The notes beneath the pieces were generated by a model. It was not told the origin of the DNA. It saw only the letters and a program-made list of their open reading frames with translations, and ran no database searches. From contig JBAWZV010000001.1 in NCBI GenBank assembly GCA_037142875.1, positions 434,001 to 498,000 on the forward strand: 64,000 nucleotides of DNA, given 5' to 3'. The position numbers were made by a program, and so were the translations under genes. Positions within the stretch are counted from its first letter, which is position 1. The number at the start of each line of letters is the position of its first letter. This document shows positions 39,896 to 48,295 of this stretch, piece by piece. The DNA comes from PALSA-600 sp037142875. Its GTDB lineage: Bacteria > Actinomycetota > Thermoleophilia > Gaiellales > Gaiellaceae.

Positions 39896-40038
39896 TCTTC
39901 GACGCCGCAGCCGATGGGAAGCACGTCCTCACCGCGATGCTCGTCGTCGCGCTGCTCTTCCTCGCGGTCATCGCCCTCGGCGAGTTCGTGCGGGCGTCGA
40001 ACCATCGCCGCCGCGCCCGCCGCCCGCGCCCGTACTAG
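39892..40038 (+). CDS. 48-residue single-helix membrane protein
   Basis: A short frame: GTG start overlapping the previous stop (GTGA), TAG at 40036-40038. The protein has a short acidic N-terminus (VIFDAAADGKH), one transmembrane helix (TAMLVVALLFLAVIALGEFV) and a very basic tail (RASNHRRRARRPRPY), predicting an outside N-terminus and cytoplasmic C-terminus. I know of no family. Position between the prenyl-synthase-like gene and UbiD, with a perfect start overlap and a TAGAGT box, argues that it is real. It could anchor or assist membrane quinone enzymes; this is only a guess. Confidence 0.6.
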   Translation: MIFDAAADGKHVLTAMLVVALLFLAVIALGEFVRASNHRRRARRPRPY

Positions 40039-40085
40039 CGTCGGCTCGCTCCGGCTGTCTGGAGCGGCACCCCCTGATGGTCGCC

Positions 40086-40091
40086 TAGACT
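40086..40091 (+). promoter_or_regulatory. -10-like box TAGACT for the UbiD gene
   Basis: TAGACT lies nine bases before the ATG at 40101. Confidence 0.4.
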
Positions 40092-40100
40092 CGGCTGCCC

Positions 40101-41582
40101 ATGGGGCTTCCTGCCGACCTTCGCGAGTGGATCGCGCTCCTTGAGCGCGAGGGGGAGCTGCACCGCGTCACCGTTCCGGTCGACCCGCACCTCGAGATGA
40201 CGGAGATCGTCGACCGTACCGTGAAGGCGGGCGGGCCGGCACTCCTCTTCGAGCGCCCGAAGGGCAGCTCCCACCCGCTGCTAATCAACCAGTTCGGCAC
40301 GGAGCGGCGGATGTGTCTCGCGTTCGGCGTCGAGCATCTGGACGAGGTCGGAGCCAGGCTCGCCGACGTGCTCGAGATGCAGCCTCCCGACGGCCTCGTG
40401 GAGAAGATCCGCGGGCTGAAGCAGCTCAAGACGATCGCCGACTCCCGCCCCAACAGCGTCCGCAAGGGCGTCTGCCAGGAGATCGTGCTCCGGGGAGACG
40501 AGGTCGACCTCGGCCTGCTCCCCGTTCAGACGGCCTGGCCCAACGACGCAGGCCCGTTCATCACGCTCCCCGCGGTGATTACCCGCGACCCGCGCACGGG
40601 CCAGCGGAACGTCGGGATGTACCGGATGCAGGTCCTCGGTCCACAGTCGACCGGGATGCACTGGCAGCTCCACAAGGACGGCCGCGCCGACTACCTGTCG
40701 ACGGACGGTCGCCTCGAGGTCGCGGTCGCGATCGGCCTCGATCCGATCACCGCCTACAGCGCGAGCGCGCCGCTGCCCAAGCACATCGACGAGTTCATGT
40801 TTGCCGGCTTCCTGCGCGGCGAGGCTCTTGATGTCGTCCGTGGTGTCACCGTCGACATCGAGGTTCCTGCGAGCGCCGAGATCGTTCTCGAGGGGTACGT
40901 CGAACGCGGCGACACGGCGATCGAAGGCCCCTTCGGCGACCACACGGGCTTCTACACGGCGGCGGAGCCCTTCCCCGTCTTCCACGTCACCGCAATGACG
41001 ATGCGCCGCGACGCGATCTACCCGTCGATCATCGTCGGCAAGCCCCCGGCCGAGGATGCCTGGCTCGGGAAGGCAACCGAGCGGATCTTCCTGCCCGCGG
41101 TCCGGACGACCCTGCCGGAGGTCGTCGACTACGACCTGCCCGTCGCCGGCGCGTTCCACAACTGCGTGATCGTGTCGATTCGCAAGGCCTACCCCGGTCA
41201 CGCTCGCAAGGTCATGCACGCGATCTGGGGGCTCGGGATGCTCTCACTCTCGAAGGCCGTCATCGTCGTCGACGCGCACGTCGATCCGCACGACTACGCC
41301 GCCGTGGCGTTTTACGCGGGGGCCAACGTCGACCCTGCGCGGGACGTCGTCATCGCCGACGGTCCGGCCGACCACCTCGATCACGCGACCGTCCGGCAGT
41401 TCATCGGCGGGAAGCTCGGCATCGATGCGACGAACAAGCTTCCAGAGGAGGGAGCGCGCGCGTGGCCCGACGAGATCGAGATGAGCGCGGAGGTGCGTGC
41501 GCTCGTCTCCGAACGCTGGTCAGAGTACGGTTTGCCGCCGCATGACGGATCCCCCGGCAGAACTCGGCGCGATTCGTCATAG
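40101..41582 (+). CDS. UbiD-family decarboxylase, probably for menaquinone
   Basis: 493 residues, normal UbiD length. Motifs include LPVQTAWPNDAGPFITLPAV (near residue 140), GMYRMQVLGPQSTGMHWQLHKDG (prFMN and Mn2+ region, 172-195), and the catalytic EGPFGDHTGFY (near 276) with Glu and Asp of the conserved active-site trio. UbiD enzymes decarboxylate aromatic acids with prenylated FMN made by UbiX; a ubiX gene lies at 44230. In the futalosine route a UbiD/UbiX pair is thought to remove the carboxyl of the naphthoate after prenylation, which fits the mqn genes here. Followed by an 11-base-pair hairpin. Confidence 0.9.
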   Translation: MGLPADLREWIALLEREGELHRVTVPVDPHLEMTEIVDRTVKAGGPALLFERPKGSSHPLLINQFGTERRMCLAFGVEHLDEVGARLADVLEMQPPDGLVEKIRGLKQLKTIADSRPNSVRKGVCQEIVLRGDEVDLGLLPVQTAWPNDAGPFITLPAVITRDPRTGQRNVGMYRMQVLGPQSTGMHWQLHKDGRADYLSTDGRLEVAVAIGLDPITAYSASAPLPKHIDEFMFAGFLRGEALDVVRGVTVDIEVPASAEIVLEGYVERGDTAIEGPFGDHTGFYTAAEPFPVFHVTAMTMRRDAIYPSIIVGKPPAEDAWLGKATERIFLPAVRTTLPEVVDYDLPVAGAFHNCVIVSIRKAYPGHARKVMHAIWGLGMLSLSKAVIVVDAHVDPHDYAAVAFYAGANVDPARDVVIADGPADHLDHATVRQFIGGKLGIDATNKLPEEGARAWPDEIEMSAEVRALVSERWSEYGLPPHDGSPGRTRRDSS

Positions 41583-41605
41583 TTCGCCTCCGTTGTTTCA
41601 GCTGC

Positions 41606-41632
41606 CACAAGGTCGGGTAAGCCGACCTTGTG
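41606..41632 (+). terminator. hairpin between UbiD and bc-complex genes
   Basis: CACAAGGTCGG (41606-41616), loop GTAAG, CCGACCTTGTG (41622-41632): a perfect 11-base-pair stem, 24 bases after the UbiD stop. There is only a weak T-rich tail (CTAGTTGTTG), so termination is plausible, not certain. Confidence 0.65.
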
Positions 41633-41636
41633 CTAG

Positions 41637-42554
41637 TTGTTGCGAAGAAGCGACTTGATATCGAGCCGTGAACACCCGCATGCTCCCGCCCCCAGCCTTT
41701 GGCCGGTGGGCTTTGCCGTGGGCGTGGTCATCCTGCTGGTAGGGCTCGTCGTCTCGACGACCGTCGTCGCAGTCGGCGCAGCGATCGCCGTCGCCTTCAC
41801 GTTCCTCTGGGTGCGCGACATCTCGCGCCGCCGCGGGCTCACGGACGTCGTTGCCGTGGAGCCGGAGACGAGCGAGGAGTCGGAGGATGAGGCAGAGCAT
41901 CCGACCTCGCACGAGCTCTACTCGCGCTCGGTGTTCCTCGAGCTCTCAACGCTCGGACTGGGCGGCGTGGTCGGTGGCCTCGTCTCCGTGCCGGCTCTCG
42001 GCTTCATGCTTGCGCCGTCGTTCCTCAAGCAGGGCGTCAAGGACACCGACGTCGGGCCGGTCGACGGCTTCCCGCTGAACAAGTTCGTCGTTGCGACCTA
42101 CACGTCCGATCCGGAGCTTGGCAAGGTCTCACGCCGCGCCGCTTTCGTCCGCAACAACGGGATGCTCGGGAGCCAGCCGAGCTTCGCGATCCTCTCCAGC
42201 CGCTGCGTGCACCTCGGCTGCCCGGTGCAGCCGAACGGCCCCACGGTCGGCGACGAGCAGCAGTACCAGGACGTCACGCTCCAGACGTACCTCCCGTCAG
42301 GCTTCGGCTGCCCGTGCCACGGCGGCCAGTACGACACCGAGGGCAACCGCACCGCGGGCCCGCCGGTCCGCGCACTCGACCGCTACTCGTTCTCCGTGCG
42401 CAAGGGCCACCTCTTCATCGGCGCCCCCTTCTCCGTCTCGCATGTCGAGGGGACAGGCCCCGATGCGTTGATCCACAAGTGGACGTACGCGTTCCCCGGC
42501 CAGCACGTCGACGGCATCGAGTCCTGGCTCTACCCGATCCAGCCGCCCCGCTGA
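41637..42554 (+). CDS. qcrA: Rieske iron-sulfur subunit of the bc complex
   Basis: 305 residues. Two or three N-terminal hydrophobic segments (WPVGFAVGVVILLVGLVV and GLGGVVGGLVSVPALGFML) are followed by the Rieske domain. The [2Fe-2S] ligands are Cys190 and His192 in CVHLGC and Cys225, Cys227, His228 in CPCHGGQYD. It takes electrons from menaquinol and passes them to the cytochrome c part. Start codon uncertain: TTG at 41637, 41640 or 41655, or later. The stop overlaps the cytochrome b start by one base. Confidence 0.92.
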   Translation: MLRRSDLISSREHPHAPAPSLWPVGFAVGVVILLVGLVVSTTVVAVGAAIAVAFTFLWVRDISRRRGLTDVVAVEPETSEESEDEAEHPTSHELYSRSVFLELSTLGLGGVVGGLVSVPALGFMLAPSFLKQGVKDTDVGPVDGFPLNKFVVATYTSDPELGKVSRRAAFVRNNGMLGSQPSFAILSSRCVHLGCPVQPNGPTVGDEQQYQDVTLQTYLPSGFGCPCHGGQYDTEGNRTAGPPVRALDRYSFSVRKGHLFIGAPFSVSHVEGTGPDALIHKWTYAFPGQHVDGIESWLYPIQPPR

Positions 42555-43336
42555 TGGCAAAGCGCAACGTCAGCCGTTACGACCGGATCATGTATCCGGT
42601 CGACTGGATCGAGGAGCGCTCGGGCGTTGTCGGCGCCGTCAAGTACTTCCTCTTCCGCAAGGTGCCGGGCGACATCAACTGGTTCCAGACGCTCGGCTCG
42701 GCAACGCTGACCGCCTTCATCGTCCAGGCGCTCACCGGGGTGATCCTCGCGATGTACTACGACCCGAGCGCTACGGGTGCGTACCCCTCGATCCAGCACA
42801 TCACCAACGACCTCTTCGCCGGCTGGCTCGTGCGCGGCATGCACCGCTGGGGCGCCTCGATGTTCATCGTGCTCATGTTCCTCCACATGGGCCGCGTGTT
42901 CCTGTTTGGCGCCTACAAGTACCCGCGTGAGCTCAACTGGATCATCGGTGTGCTCCTGCTCGCTCTGGGCCTCGCCGAAGGCTTCACCGGCTACCTGCTG
43001 CCGTGGGATCAGACGGCCTACTGGGCGACGACCGTCGGCATCAACCTGAACGGCACCGCGCCGTTCCTCGGCCCGTTCATCGCGCAGTTCCTCCAGGGTG
43101 GTGCGTTCATCAACGGCGGGACGATCAGCCGGTTCTATGCGATCCACATGCTTGTGCTGCCATCGGTGATCGGCGGCCTGATCGCGATCCACATGTACCT
43201 CGTGATCCGCCTCGGCGTCACGTCGCCGCCGTGGTCGAAGGAAGCTGCCGGTAAGGGTTCGCTCGGCAAGGCACCCAAGAAGGGCGGCCGTTCGGGCCTG
43301 ACCCGTCCGCGGCGCCGTGGAGGCCCGAATGGCTAG
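42554..43336 (+). CDS. qcrB: cytochrome b (b6-type, N-terminal four-helix part)
   Basis: 260 residues, the short form that lacks the C-terminal helices, which are encoded by the next gene as in b6f and Bacillus bc complexes. Four hydrophobic helices; heme-binding histidines appear in RGMHRWGASMFIVLMFLHMGRVF and RFYAIHMLVLPSVIGGLIAIHMYLV. The FTGYLLPWDQTAYWATTV loop is part of the quinol site. It overlaps qcrC by eight bases. The C-terminal tail is Lys/Arg-rich (KKGGRSGLTRPRRRGG). Confidence 0.94.
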   Translation: MAKRNVSRYDRIMYPVDWIEERSGVVGAVKYFLFRKVPGDINWFQTLGSATLTAFIVQALTGVILAMYYDPSATGAYPSIQHITNDLFAGWLVRGMHRWGASMFIVLMFLHMGRVFLFGAYKYPRELNWIIGVLLLALGLAEGFTGYLLPWDQTAYWATTVGINLNGTAPFLGPFIAQFLQGGAFINGGTISRFYAIHMLVLPSVIGGLIAIHMYLVIRLGVTSPPWSKEAAGKGSLGKAPKKGGRSGLTRPRRRGGPNG

Positions 43337-44186
43337 CGACCGCATCGCCGAACGCCAGAAGGTCTTCAAGCAGTACAAGGAAGACGTTCAGGAGCGGGGG
43401 AAGCCGTTCTATCCCTACGCGATGCTCCACGACACGATCATGTCAATGATCGTCGTGATCATGATCATCGGGCTCGCGACGATCTGGAAGTTCACGACGC
43501 CGGGAGATCACAACGGCCTCGACGTGCACGGCGTCGCTGAGGGCCAGTCCGGCTGGCTCGGGCCGCTGATGGATGAGCCCGCCGACCCGGGGACGATCAG
43601 CTTCGTTCCGCGGCCCGACTGGTACTTCTACTTCCTCTTCTATCTCCTCCGGGTCTTCAAGTGGCCGGAATCGGTCATTCTCGGCACCGTCGGCGTTCCG
43701 ACGATCTGCGTGCTGCTCCTGATCGCGATGCCGTTCATCGACCTCCGAGCAGAGCGGCGGCCGCTGCGCCGTCCGGTCGCGATGGTCGCGGCGGTTCTCT
43801 CGATCATCTCGATGGGTGTGCTCACCTACAAGGGTGCCGTCGCGAAGGAGGCTCTTGGGTCGGAGCTCGTCGTCGACGTTCCGGTCTGGGCCGCCAAGGA
43901 GGGTTACACCGGAAACAAGCAGGCGCTCGCGGGCGCGAGGCTCTACGCTGTCGCAGGCTGCGCGAACTGCCACACCTACAACGGTGCGGGCGGCGCGAAC
44001 CTCGGCGCCCCCGACCTCACCGACGAGGGTGCGCGCAACCGCGGCATCGCCTTCCAGGTGCAGCATCTCAAGTGCCCGAGCTGTGTGACCAAGGGCAGCG
44101 CGATGCCAGGCTTCTCCGGTCTTGGCGACGACAACCTGCAGGCTCTGGCGGTCTTCCTCGAGGCCTCCAAGGGCGGGTCGAAGTAG
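43329..44186 (+). CDS. qcrC: bc complex subunit IV fused to cytochrome c
   Basis: 285 residues. The first half is the subunit IV part of cytochrome b: three hydrophobic helices and PDWYFYFLFYLLR, the equivalent of the quinol-site PEWY motif with Asp in place of Glu. The second half is a c-type domain with CANCH (residues 211-215) for heme and a probable Met ligand in GSAMPGFSGL. An extra CPSC pair just before this Met is unusual. The same fusion is known as QcrC in Bacillus. Starts at the ATG at 43329 with GGAGG five bases before it. Confidence 0.93.
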   Translation: MASDRIAERQKVFKQYKEDVQERGKPFYPYAMLHDTIMSMIVVIMIIGLATIWKFTTPGDHNGLDVHGVAEGQSGWLGPLMDEPADPGTISFVPRPDWYFYFLFYLLRVFKWPESVILGTVGVPTICVLLLIAMPFIDLRAERRPLRRPVAMVAAVLSIISMGVLTYKGAVAKEALGSELVVDVPVWAAKEGYTGNKQALAGARLYAVAGCANCHTYNGAGGANLGAPDLTDEGARNRGIAFQVQHLKCPSCVTKGSAMPGFSGLGDDNLQALAVFLEASKGGSK

Positions 44187-44229
44187 CTCTGCGGCTGGCC
44201 TACGTCGGCGCGTAGGCTTTGGGGTACGG

Positions 44230-44826
44230 GTGCGGATCTTCGTCGGGATCACAGGCGGGTCGGGAGCGCTCTACGCGAAGCGACTCATCGAGACGCTCGC
44301 CTCAACAGGGTCTGAGGTCGGCGTGTGCGCGTCGGGCGCCGCGATCCAGGTCCTGGCAACCGAGCTCTACGCCGATGCACGGCTCTCACGCGATGAGGTG
44401 CTCTCGCGCCTCGTCGAGGGTGCAGGTGGATCGGTCACGATCCACGATCCCACCGACTGGTACTCGCCCTACGCCTCCGGGTCGGCGAGGATCGACGGGT
44501 ACGTCATCTGCCCGTGCTCGAGCGGGACGCTCGGGACGCTCGCCTCGGGAGCGAGTCACAACCTCATCCATCGCGCCGCCTCCGTCGCCCTCAAGGAGGA
44601 GCGCAAGCTCGTGCTCTGCCCGCGCGAGACGCCGATGTCGCTCATCCACCTTGAGGCGATGGTGACGCTCCGGCGCGCGGGCGCAACGATCTTGCCGCTC
44701 TCGCCGGGCTTCTACCACGGTGCCGACACGGTCGACCAGCTCGTGGACTTCATGGTCGCGCGCGTGCTCGACCAGCTGAAGATCGATCACACGCTCGTCC
44801 CCCGCTGGGGTCAGGAGGACGCATGA
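44230..44826 (+). CDS. ubiX: UbiX flavin prenyltransferase
   Basis: 198 residues. FVGITGGSGALYAKRLIETL is the FMN site at the N-terminus, ICPCSSGTLGTLASGASHNLIHRAASVALKEERKLVLCPRETPMS is the core of the family (PCS-x-GT-L-A and the Arg-Glu-Thr-P), with the C-terminal FYHGADTVDQLVDFMVARVLDQL. UbiX attaches dimethylallyl phosphate to reduced FMN to make prFMN, the cofactor of UbiD. It is overlapped by menG by four bases. The GTG at 44230 is the likely start; TAGGCT is eleven bases upstream. Confidence 0.93.
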   Translation: MRIFVGITGGSGALYAKRLIETLASTGSEVGVCASGAAIQVLATELYADARLSRDEVLSRLVEGAGGSVTIHDPTDWYSPYASGSARIDGYVICPCSSGTLGTLASGASHNLIHRAASVALKEERKLVLCPRETPMSLIHLEAMVTLRRAGATILPLSPGFYHGADTVDQLVDFMVARVLDQLKIDHTLVPRWGQEDA

Positions 44827-45491
44827 CGCTTGCGCCCGACGCCGTGCGCGCGATGTTCGATCGGATCGCGCCGGTCTACGACGCGATGAACCGCGTCATG
44901 ACGGCCGGCCTCGACGGCCGCTGGCGCCGGATCGCCGCCGACGCCGTGGTATCGCCGGGTGACCGTGTGCTCGATGGTGCCTGCGGCACCGGTGACTTTG
45001 CTCTCGCCGACCTGCGCGCCGGTGCCGGTGCCGTAACAGGAGTCGACTTCTCGGCGCCGATGCTCGAGCGCGCACGGCGGAAGAGCGCCGAGATCGAGTG
45101 GGTCCGCGGCGACCTCCTCGCGCTGCCGTTCGCCGATGGGAGCTTCGACGCAGCGACCGTCGGCTTCGGGGTGCGCAACCTGGCTGACCTCGAGCTGGGA
45201 ATCCGCGAGCTGCGCCGGGTTCTCCGCCCGGGCGGACGCCTCGCGATCCTCGAGATCACCCAGCCTCGAGGGCCGCTGCGGCCGTTCTTCTCGCTCTGGT
45301 TCGATCGTCTCGTGCCCCTGTTCGGGAGAGTCCTTCCGGGCGGCGCGGCCTACACGTACCTCCCGGCGTCCGTGCGGCGGTTTCCACCGGCTGAGGAGCT
45401 CGCTGCGCTGCTTGAACGGGCAGAGTTCTCCGACGTGCGCTTCAGACTCTTCGCAGGCTCGATCGTTGCCCTTCACACGGGGACGGCGTGA
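44823..45491 (+). CDS. menG: demethylmenaquinone methyltransferase MenG/UbiE
   Basis: 222 residues. SAM-binding Rossmann motif VLDGACGTGDFAL near residue 50, VDFSAPMLERAR, and the conserved AATVGFGVRNLADLE and LRRVLRPGGRLAILE, typical of the UbiE/MenG family. The enzyme methylates demethylmenaquinone to menaquinone in the last step. It overlaps the UbiX stop and the polyprenyl synthase start, so the quinone genes here are translationally coupled. Confidence 0.94.
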   Translation: MTLAPDAVRAMFDRIAPVYDAMNRVMTAGLDGRWRRIAADAVVSPGDRVLDGACGTGDFALADLRAGAGAVTGVDFSAPMLERARRKSAEIEWVRGDLLALPFADGSFDAATVGFGVRNLADLELGIRELRRVLRPGGRLAILEITQPRGPLRPFFSLWFDRLVPLFGRVLPGGAAYTYLPASVRRFPPAEELAALLERAEFSDVRFRLFAGSIVALHTGTA

Positions 45492-46399
45492 TGGCCGCGA
45501 TCGCGTCGGTCGACACCACCCCGGGCCTCGCTGCGTTCATGGTCGACCTCGACGCTCGCCTCGTTCAGGCGGTGGGGCGCCGACCCGGGTTCGCAGCTTC
45601 CGTTGCGGGCGAAGCGCTGGCTGCCGGAGGCAAGCGGCTGCGGCCGTTGCTCTGCTTCCTCTCTGCCGAGAACGGCACACCGATCGCCGAAGGCGTCGCG
45701 GTGGAGCTCGTCCACATGGCGACGCTCGTCCACGACGACCTCGTCGACGGCGCCCGGATGCGCCGCGGGGTCGCCTCTGCCTGGTCGGTCTTCGGCCCCG
45801 GTGCGGCGCTCTCTGCCGGCGACTACCTCTTTGCCTGTGCATTCGCGGAACTGGCGGCGACCGGTGATGCGGCTGCGGTCGCGACGCTTGCCGAAGCCTG
45901 TCTCTCGCTCGCCCGCGGCGAGGCGATGCAACGCAGTCAGACCCATCGGCCCGAGACGACGATCGAGGACTACCTCGAGCGGTGCGCGCTCAAGACCGGG
46001 AAGCTGTTCGAGGCGGCGTGCCTCCTCGGTTCGGGCGGCGATCCGGCCCTCGGCTCCTACGGCCTCTCCCTGGGGATCGCCTTCCAGATCGCCGACGACA
46101 TCCTCGACTGCGCCGGCCAGACACAAGAGACCGGAAAGATTCCGGGCACCGACCTCCGCGAAGGAACCCCGACGATGCCGCTTCTTCTGGCAGCGCAGCA
46201 GGACGAGATCGTCCGGGCGGCGCTCGCCGGCGGGCCGCTCGACGGCGCCCTCGTTCGCGTCGCGGGTACGGACGCGCTGGCTCGCTCCCGAGAGGAGGCC
46301 CTCGACTACGCTGCCAAGGCGCGATCGTTTCTCGTCGGTGATGCCTACCGGGCAGAGCTCGAAGCCCTGACCTACGCCGTCGTCGATCGCGCAAGCTGA
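45491..46399 (+). CDS. polyprenyl diphosphate synthase
   Basis: 302 residues. GGKRLRP at 46-52, first Asp-rich motif HDDLVDGARMRRG (Asp82, Asp83, Asp86), SAGDYLFACAFAEL, and the second Asp-rich region FQIADDILD near residue 198. Active synthases of this length build the C30-C45 isoprenoid tail of menaquinone from IPP and allylic diphosphates; chain length cannot be predicted. The ATG at 45491 overlaps menG by one base (a GTG at 45488 is also in frame). The end overlaps mqnE by one base. Confidence 0.93.
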   Translation: MAAIASVDTTPGLAAFMVDLDARLVQAVGRRPGFAASVAGEALAAGGKRLRPLLCFLSAENGTPIAEGVAVELVHMATLVHDDLVDGARMRRGVASAWSVFGPGAALSAGDYLFACAFAELAATGDAAAVATLAEACLSLARGEAMQRSQTHRPETTIEDYLERCALKTGKLFEAACLLGSGGDPALGSYGLSLGIAFQIADDILDCAGQTQETGKIPGTDLREGTPTMPLLLAAQQDEIVRAALAGGPLDGALVRVAGTDALARSREEALDYAAKARSFLVGDAYRAELEALTYAVVDRAS

Positions 46400-47508
46400 T
46401 GGCGATCGCGGTCGACACAACACTCGAACGGATCCGCGACAAGGTCGAGGCCGGCGAGCGGCTCGATCTCGAAGACGGCCTCACGCTGCTCGAGTCCGAC
46501 GACCTGCTCGCACTCGGCGAGCTCGCCGATCTCGCCCGACGGGTCCGCGGCGGCGACGACCGCGTCTACTTCATCCAGAACGTCTATTTGAACCAGACGA
46601 ACGTCTGCCGCGTGAAGTGCAAGTTCTGCGCCTTCGCCGCCACCCAGAAGCAGGAGAAGGCCTACACGCTCACCCCGGATGAGCTCGTTGCCGACGCTAT
46701 CGCGCAGCGGAAGCTGACCCCGTTCACCGAGATCCACATGGTCAACGGCGAGAACCCGCACATCGGTTTCGAGAGCTACGTCGAGGCGATCGGGAAGCTC
46801 CACGACGCGCTCCCGGATGTCTTTCTCAAGTGTTACACCGCGTCCGAGATCCACCACATGACGACGCTGTCAGGCCTCACACACGTGGAGGTGCTGCGCG
46901 AGCTCAAGGACGCCGGCCTCGGCGCGCTCACCGGTGGCGGCGCCGAGATCTTCGCCGACCGCGTGCGGCGGATCGTCGCGCCGGGCAAGGAGCACCCCGA
47001 CATCTGGTTCCACGTCCACGACGCGGCCCACCGGATGGGGATCCCGACACACTGCACCCTGCTCTACGGCCACGTCGAGACCTACGAGGAGCGGATCGAC
47101 CATCTCCTTCGGCTCCGCGACCAGCAGGACCGCACCGGCGGTTTCCTTGCCTTCATCCCCCTTGCGTTCCATCCCGAGAACACGGTCTTCGAGCGTCGTG
47201 GCTTCCAGTTCCAGACCGGCGCCGCCGACCTGAAGATGCTCGCCGTCTCACGGCTGATGCTCGACAACATCGCCAACATCAAGGCGTACTGGATCTCCCT
47301 GACGATGCCGGTCGCCCAGGTCGCACTCCACTTTGGCGCCAACGACGTCCAGGGGACGCTCGTCCGCGAGGAGATCTTCAAGGCGGCCGGTGCGACGACC
47401 GGGACCGAGCAGAAGCTCGACGAGCTCGTGCGAGTGGTGCGCGCCGCGGGCCGGATCCCGGTGCAGCGCGACACGCTCTACAACGAGATCCGTCGTTGGG
47501 ACGCCTGA
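46399..47508 (+). CDS. mqnE: aminofutalosine synthase MqnE (radical SAM)
   Basis: 369 residues. The radical-SAM cluster is Cys70, Cys74 and Cys77 in CRVKCKFCAF. Then FTEIHMVNGENPHIGFESYVE, HHMTTLSGLTHVEVL and LGALTGGGAEIFADRVR are typical of the MqnE branch. The enzyme joins the enolpyruvyl-benzoate from MqnA to adenosine to give aminofutalosine. It overlaps the polyprenyl synthase stop and is followed by mqnA after one base. Confidence 0.95.
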   Translation: MAIAVDTTLERIRDKVEAGERLDLEDGLTLLESDDLLALGELADLARRVRGGDDRVYFIQNVYLNQTNVCRVKCKFCAFAATQKQEKAYTLTPDELVADAIAQRKLTPFTEIHMVNGENPHIGFESYVEAIGKLHDALPDVFLKCYTASEIHHMTTLSGLTHVEVLRELKDAGLGALTGGGAEIFADRVRRIVAPGKEHPDIWFHVHDAAHRMGIPTHCTLLYGHVETYEERIDHLLRLRDQQDRTGGFLAFIPLAFHPENTVFERRGFQFQTGAADLKMLAVSRLMLDNIANIKAYWISLTMPVAQVALHFGANDVQGTLVREEIFKAAGATTGTEQKLDELVRVVRAAGRIPVQRDTLYNEIRRWDA

Positions 47509-47509
47509 G

Positions 47510-48295
47510 ATGAACACCGCGGAAGCGTCGCCCATGCTGAAGATCGGACGGATCTCCTACGCCAACATGGCGCCGGTCTTCTACCGCGTCGATTCGGAGT
47601 TCGAGGAGATCACCGGCGTTCCGACAGAGCTGAACCGCCGGCTCGTCGCGGGCGAGCTCGATGCCGCCCCGATCTCGTCGATCGAGTACGCCCGTCATGC
47701 CGACACGCTGCGGCTCCTGCCGCGTCTCTGTGTCTCGTCAGAGGGGGCGGTCGACTCGATCCAGCTCGTCTCGCGTCTCCCGCTCGACAAGATCCGCACC
47801 GTGGGCATCACGCCGGAGTCGGCGACGTCGGTCGTGCTGACGAAGGTGCTCGTGCCGGACGCGATCCACGTGGCGCTCGGCGAGGACGCCGACGCGAGGC
47901 TACTGATCGGCGACGCGGCGCTTCGCTCCGCCTTCGAGGATCCGACGCCGCACTACGATCTCGGTCGACTCTGGCTCGAGCGCACGGGGCTGCCGATGGT
48001 CTTCGCCGTCTGGGCTGCGCCCGATCCGGCGCATCCCGATCTGGCCGCCTTCGAGGACGCGCTGGTCGCCTCTGTCCGCGCGGCTCGCTCCGAGCCGGAG
48101 GCGCTCGCCTACGAGGCCTCGGCCGTGTACGGCTATCCCGCCGGGTTCCTTGCCCGCTACTTCGAGAAGCTCCGCTACCGGTTCGGCCCGCGAGAGCGCG
48201 CCGGCCTCCACGCCTTCCTCGAGCTCGCCCACGAGGTCGGCGAGCTTGACGAGATTCCCGAGCTCCGCTTCGTCAACGCCCCCGCCACCGTTTGA
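47510..48295 (+). CDS. mqnA: chorismate dehydratase MqnA
   Basis: 261 residues, periplasmic-binding-protein-like fold without signal peptide. GRISYANMAPVFYRVD near residue 12 and GELDAAPISSIEYARHAD near residue 47 are the family signatures. MqnA dehydrates chorismate to 3-enolpyruvyl benzoate, the first committed step of the futalosine route. The ATG at 47510 lies one base after the mqnE stop. Its end overlaps mqnC by one base. Confidence 0.94.
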   Translation: MNTAEASPMLKIGRISYANMAPVFYRVDSEFEEITGVPTELNRRLVAGELDAAPISSIEYARHADTLRLLPRLCVSSEGAVDSIQLVSRLPLDKIRTVGITPESATSVVLTKVLVPDAIHVALGEDADARLLIGDAALRSAFEDPTPHYDLGRLWLERTGLPMVFAVWAAPDPAHPDLAAFEDALVASVRAARSEPEALAYEASAVYGYPAGFLARYFEKLRYRFGPRERAGLHAFLELAHEVGELDEIPELRFVNAPATV

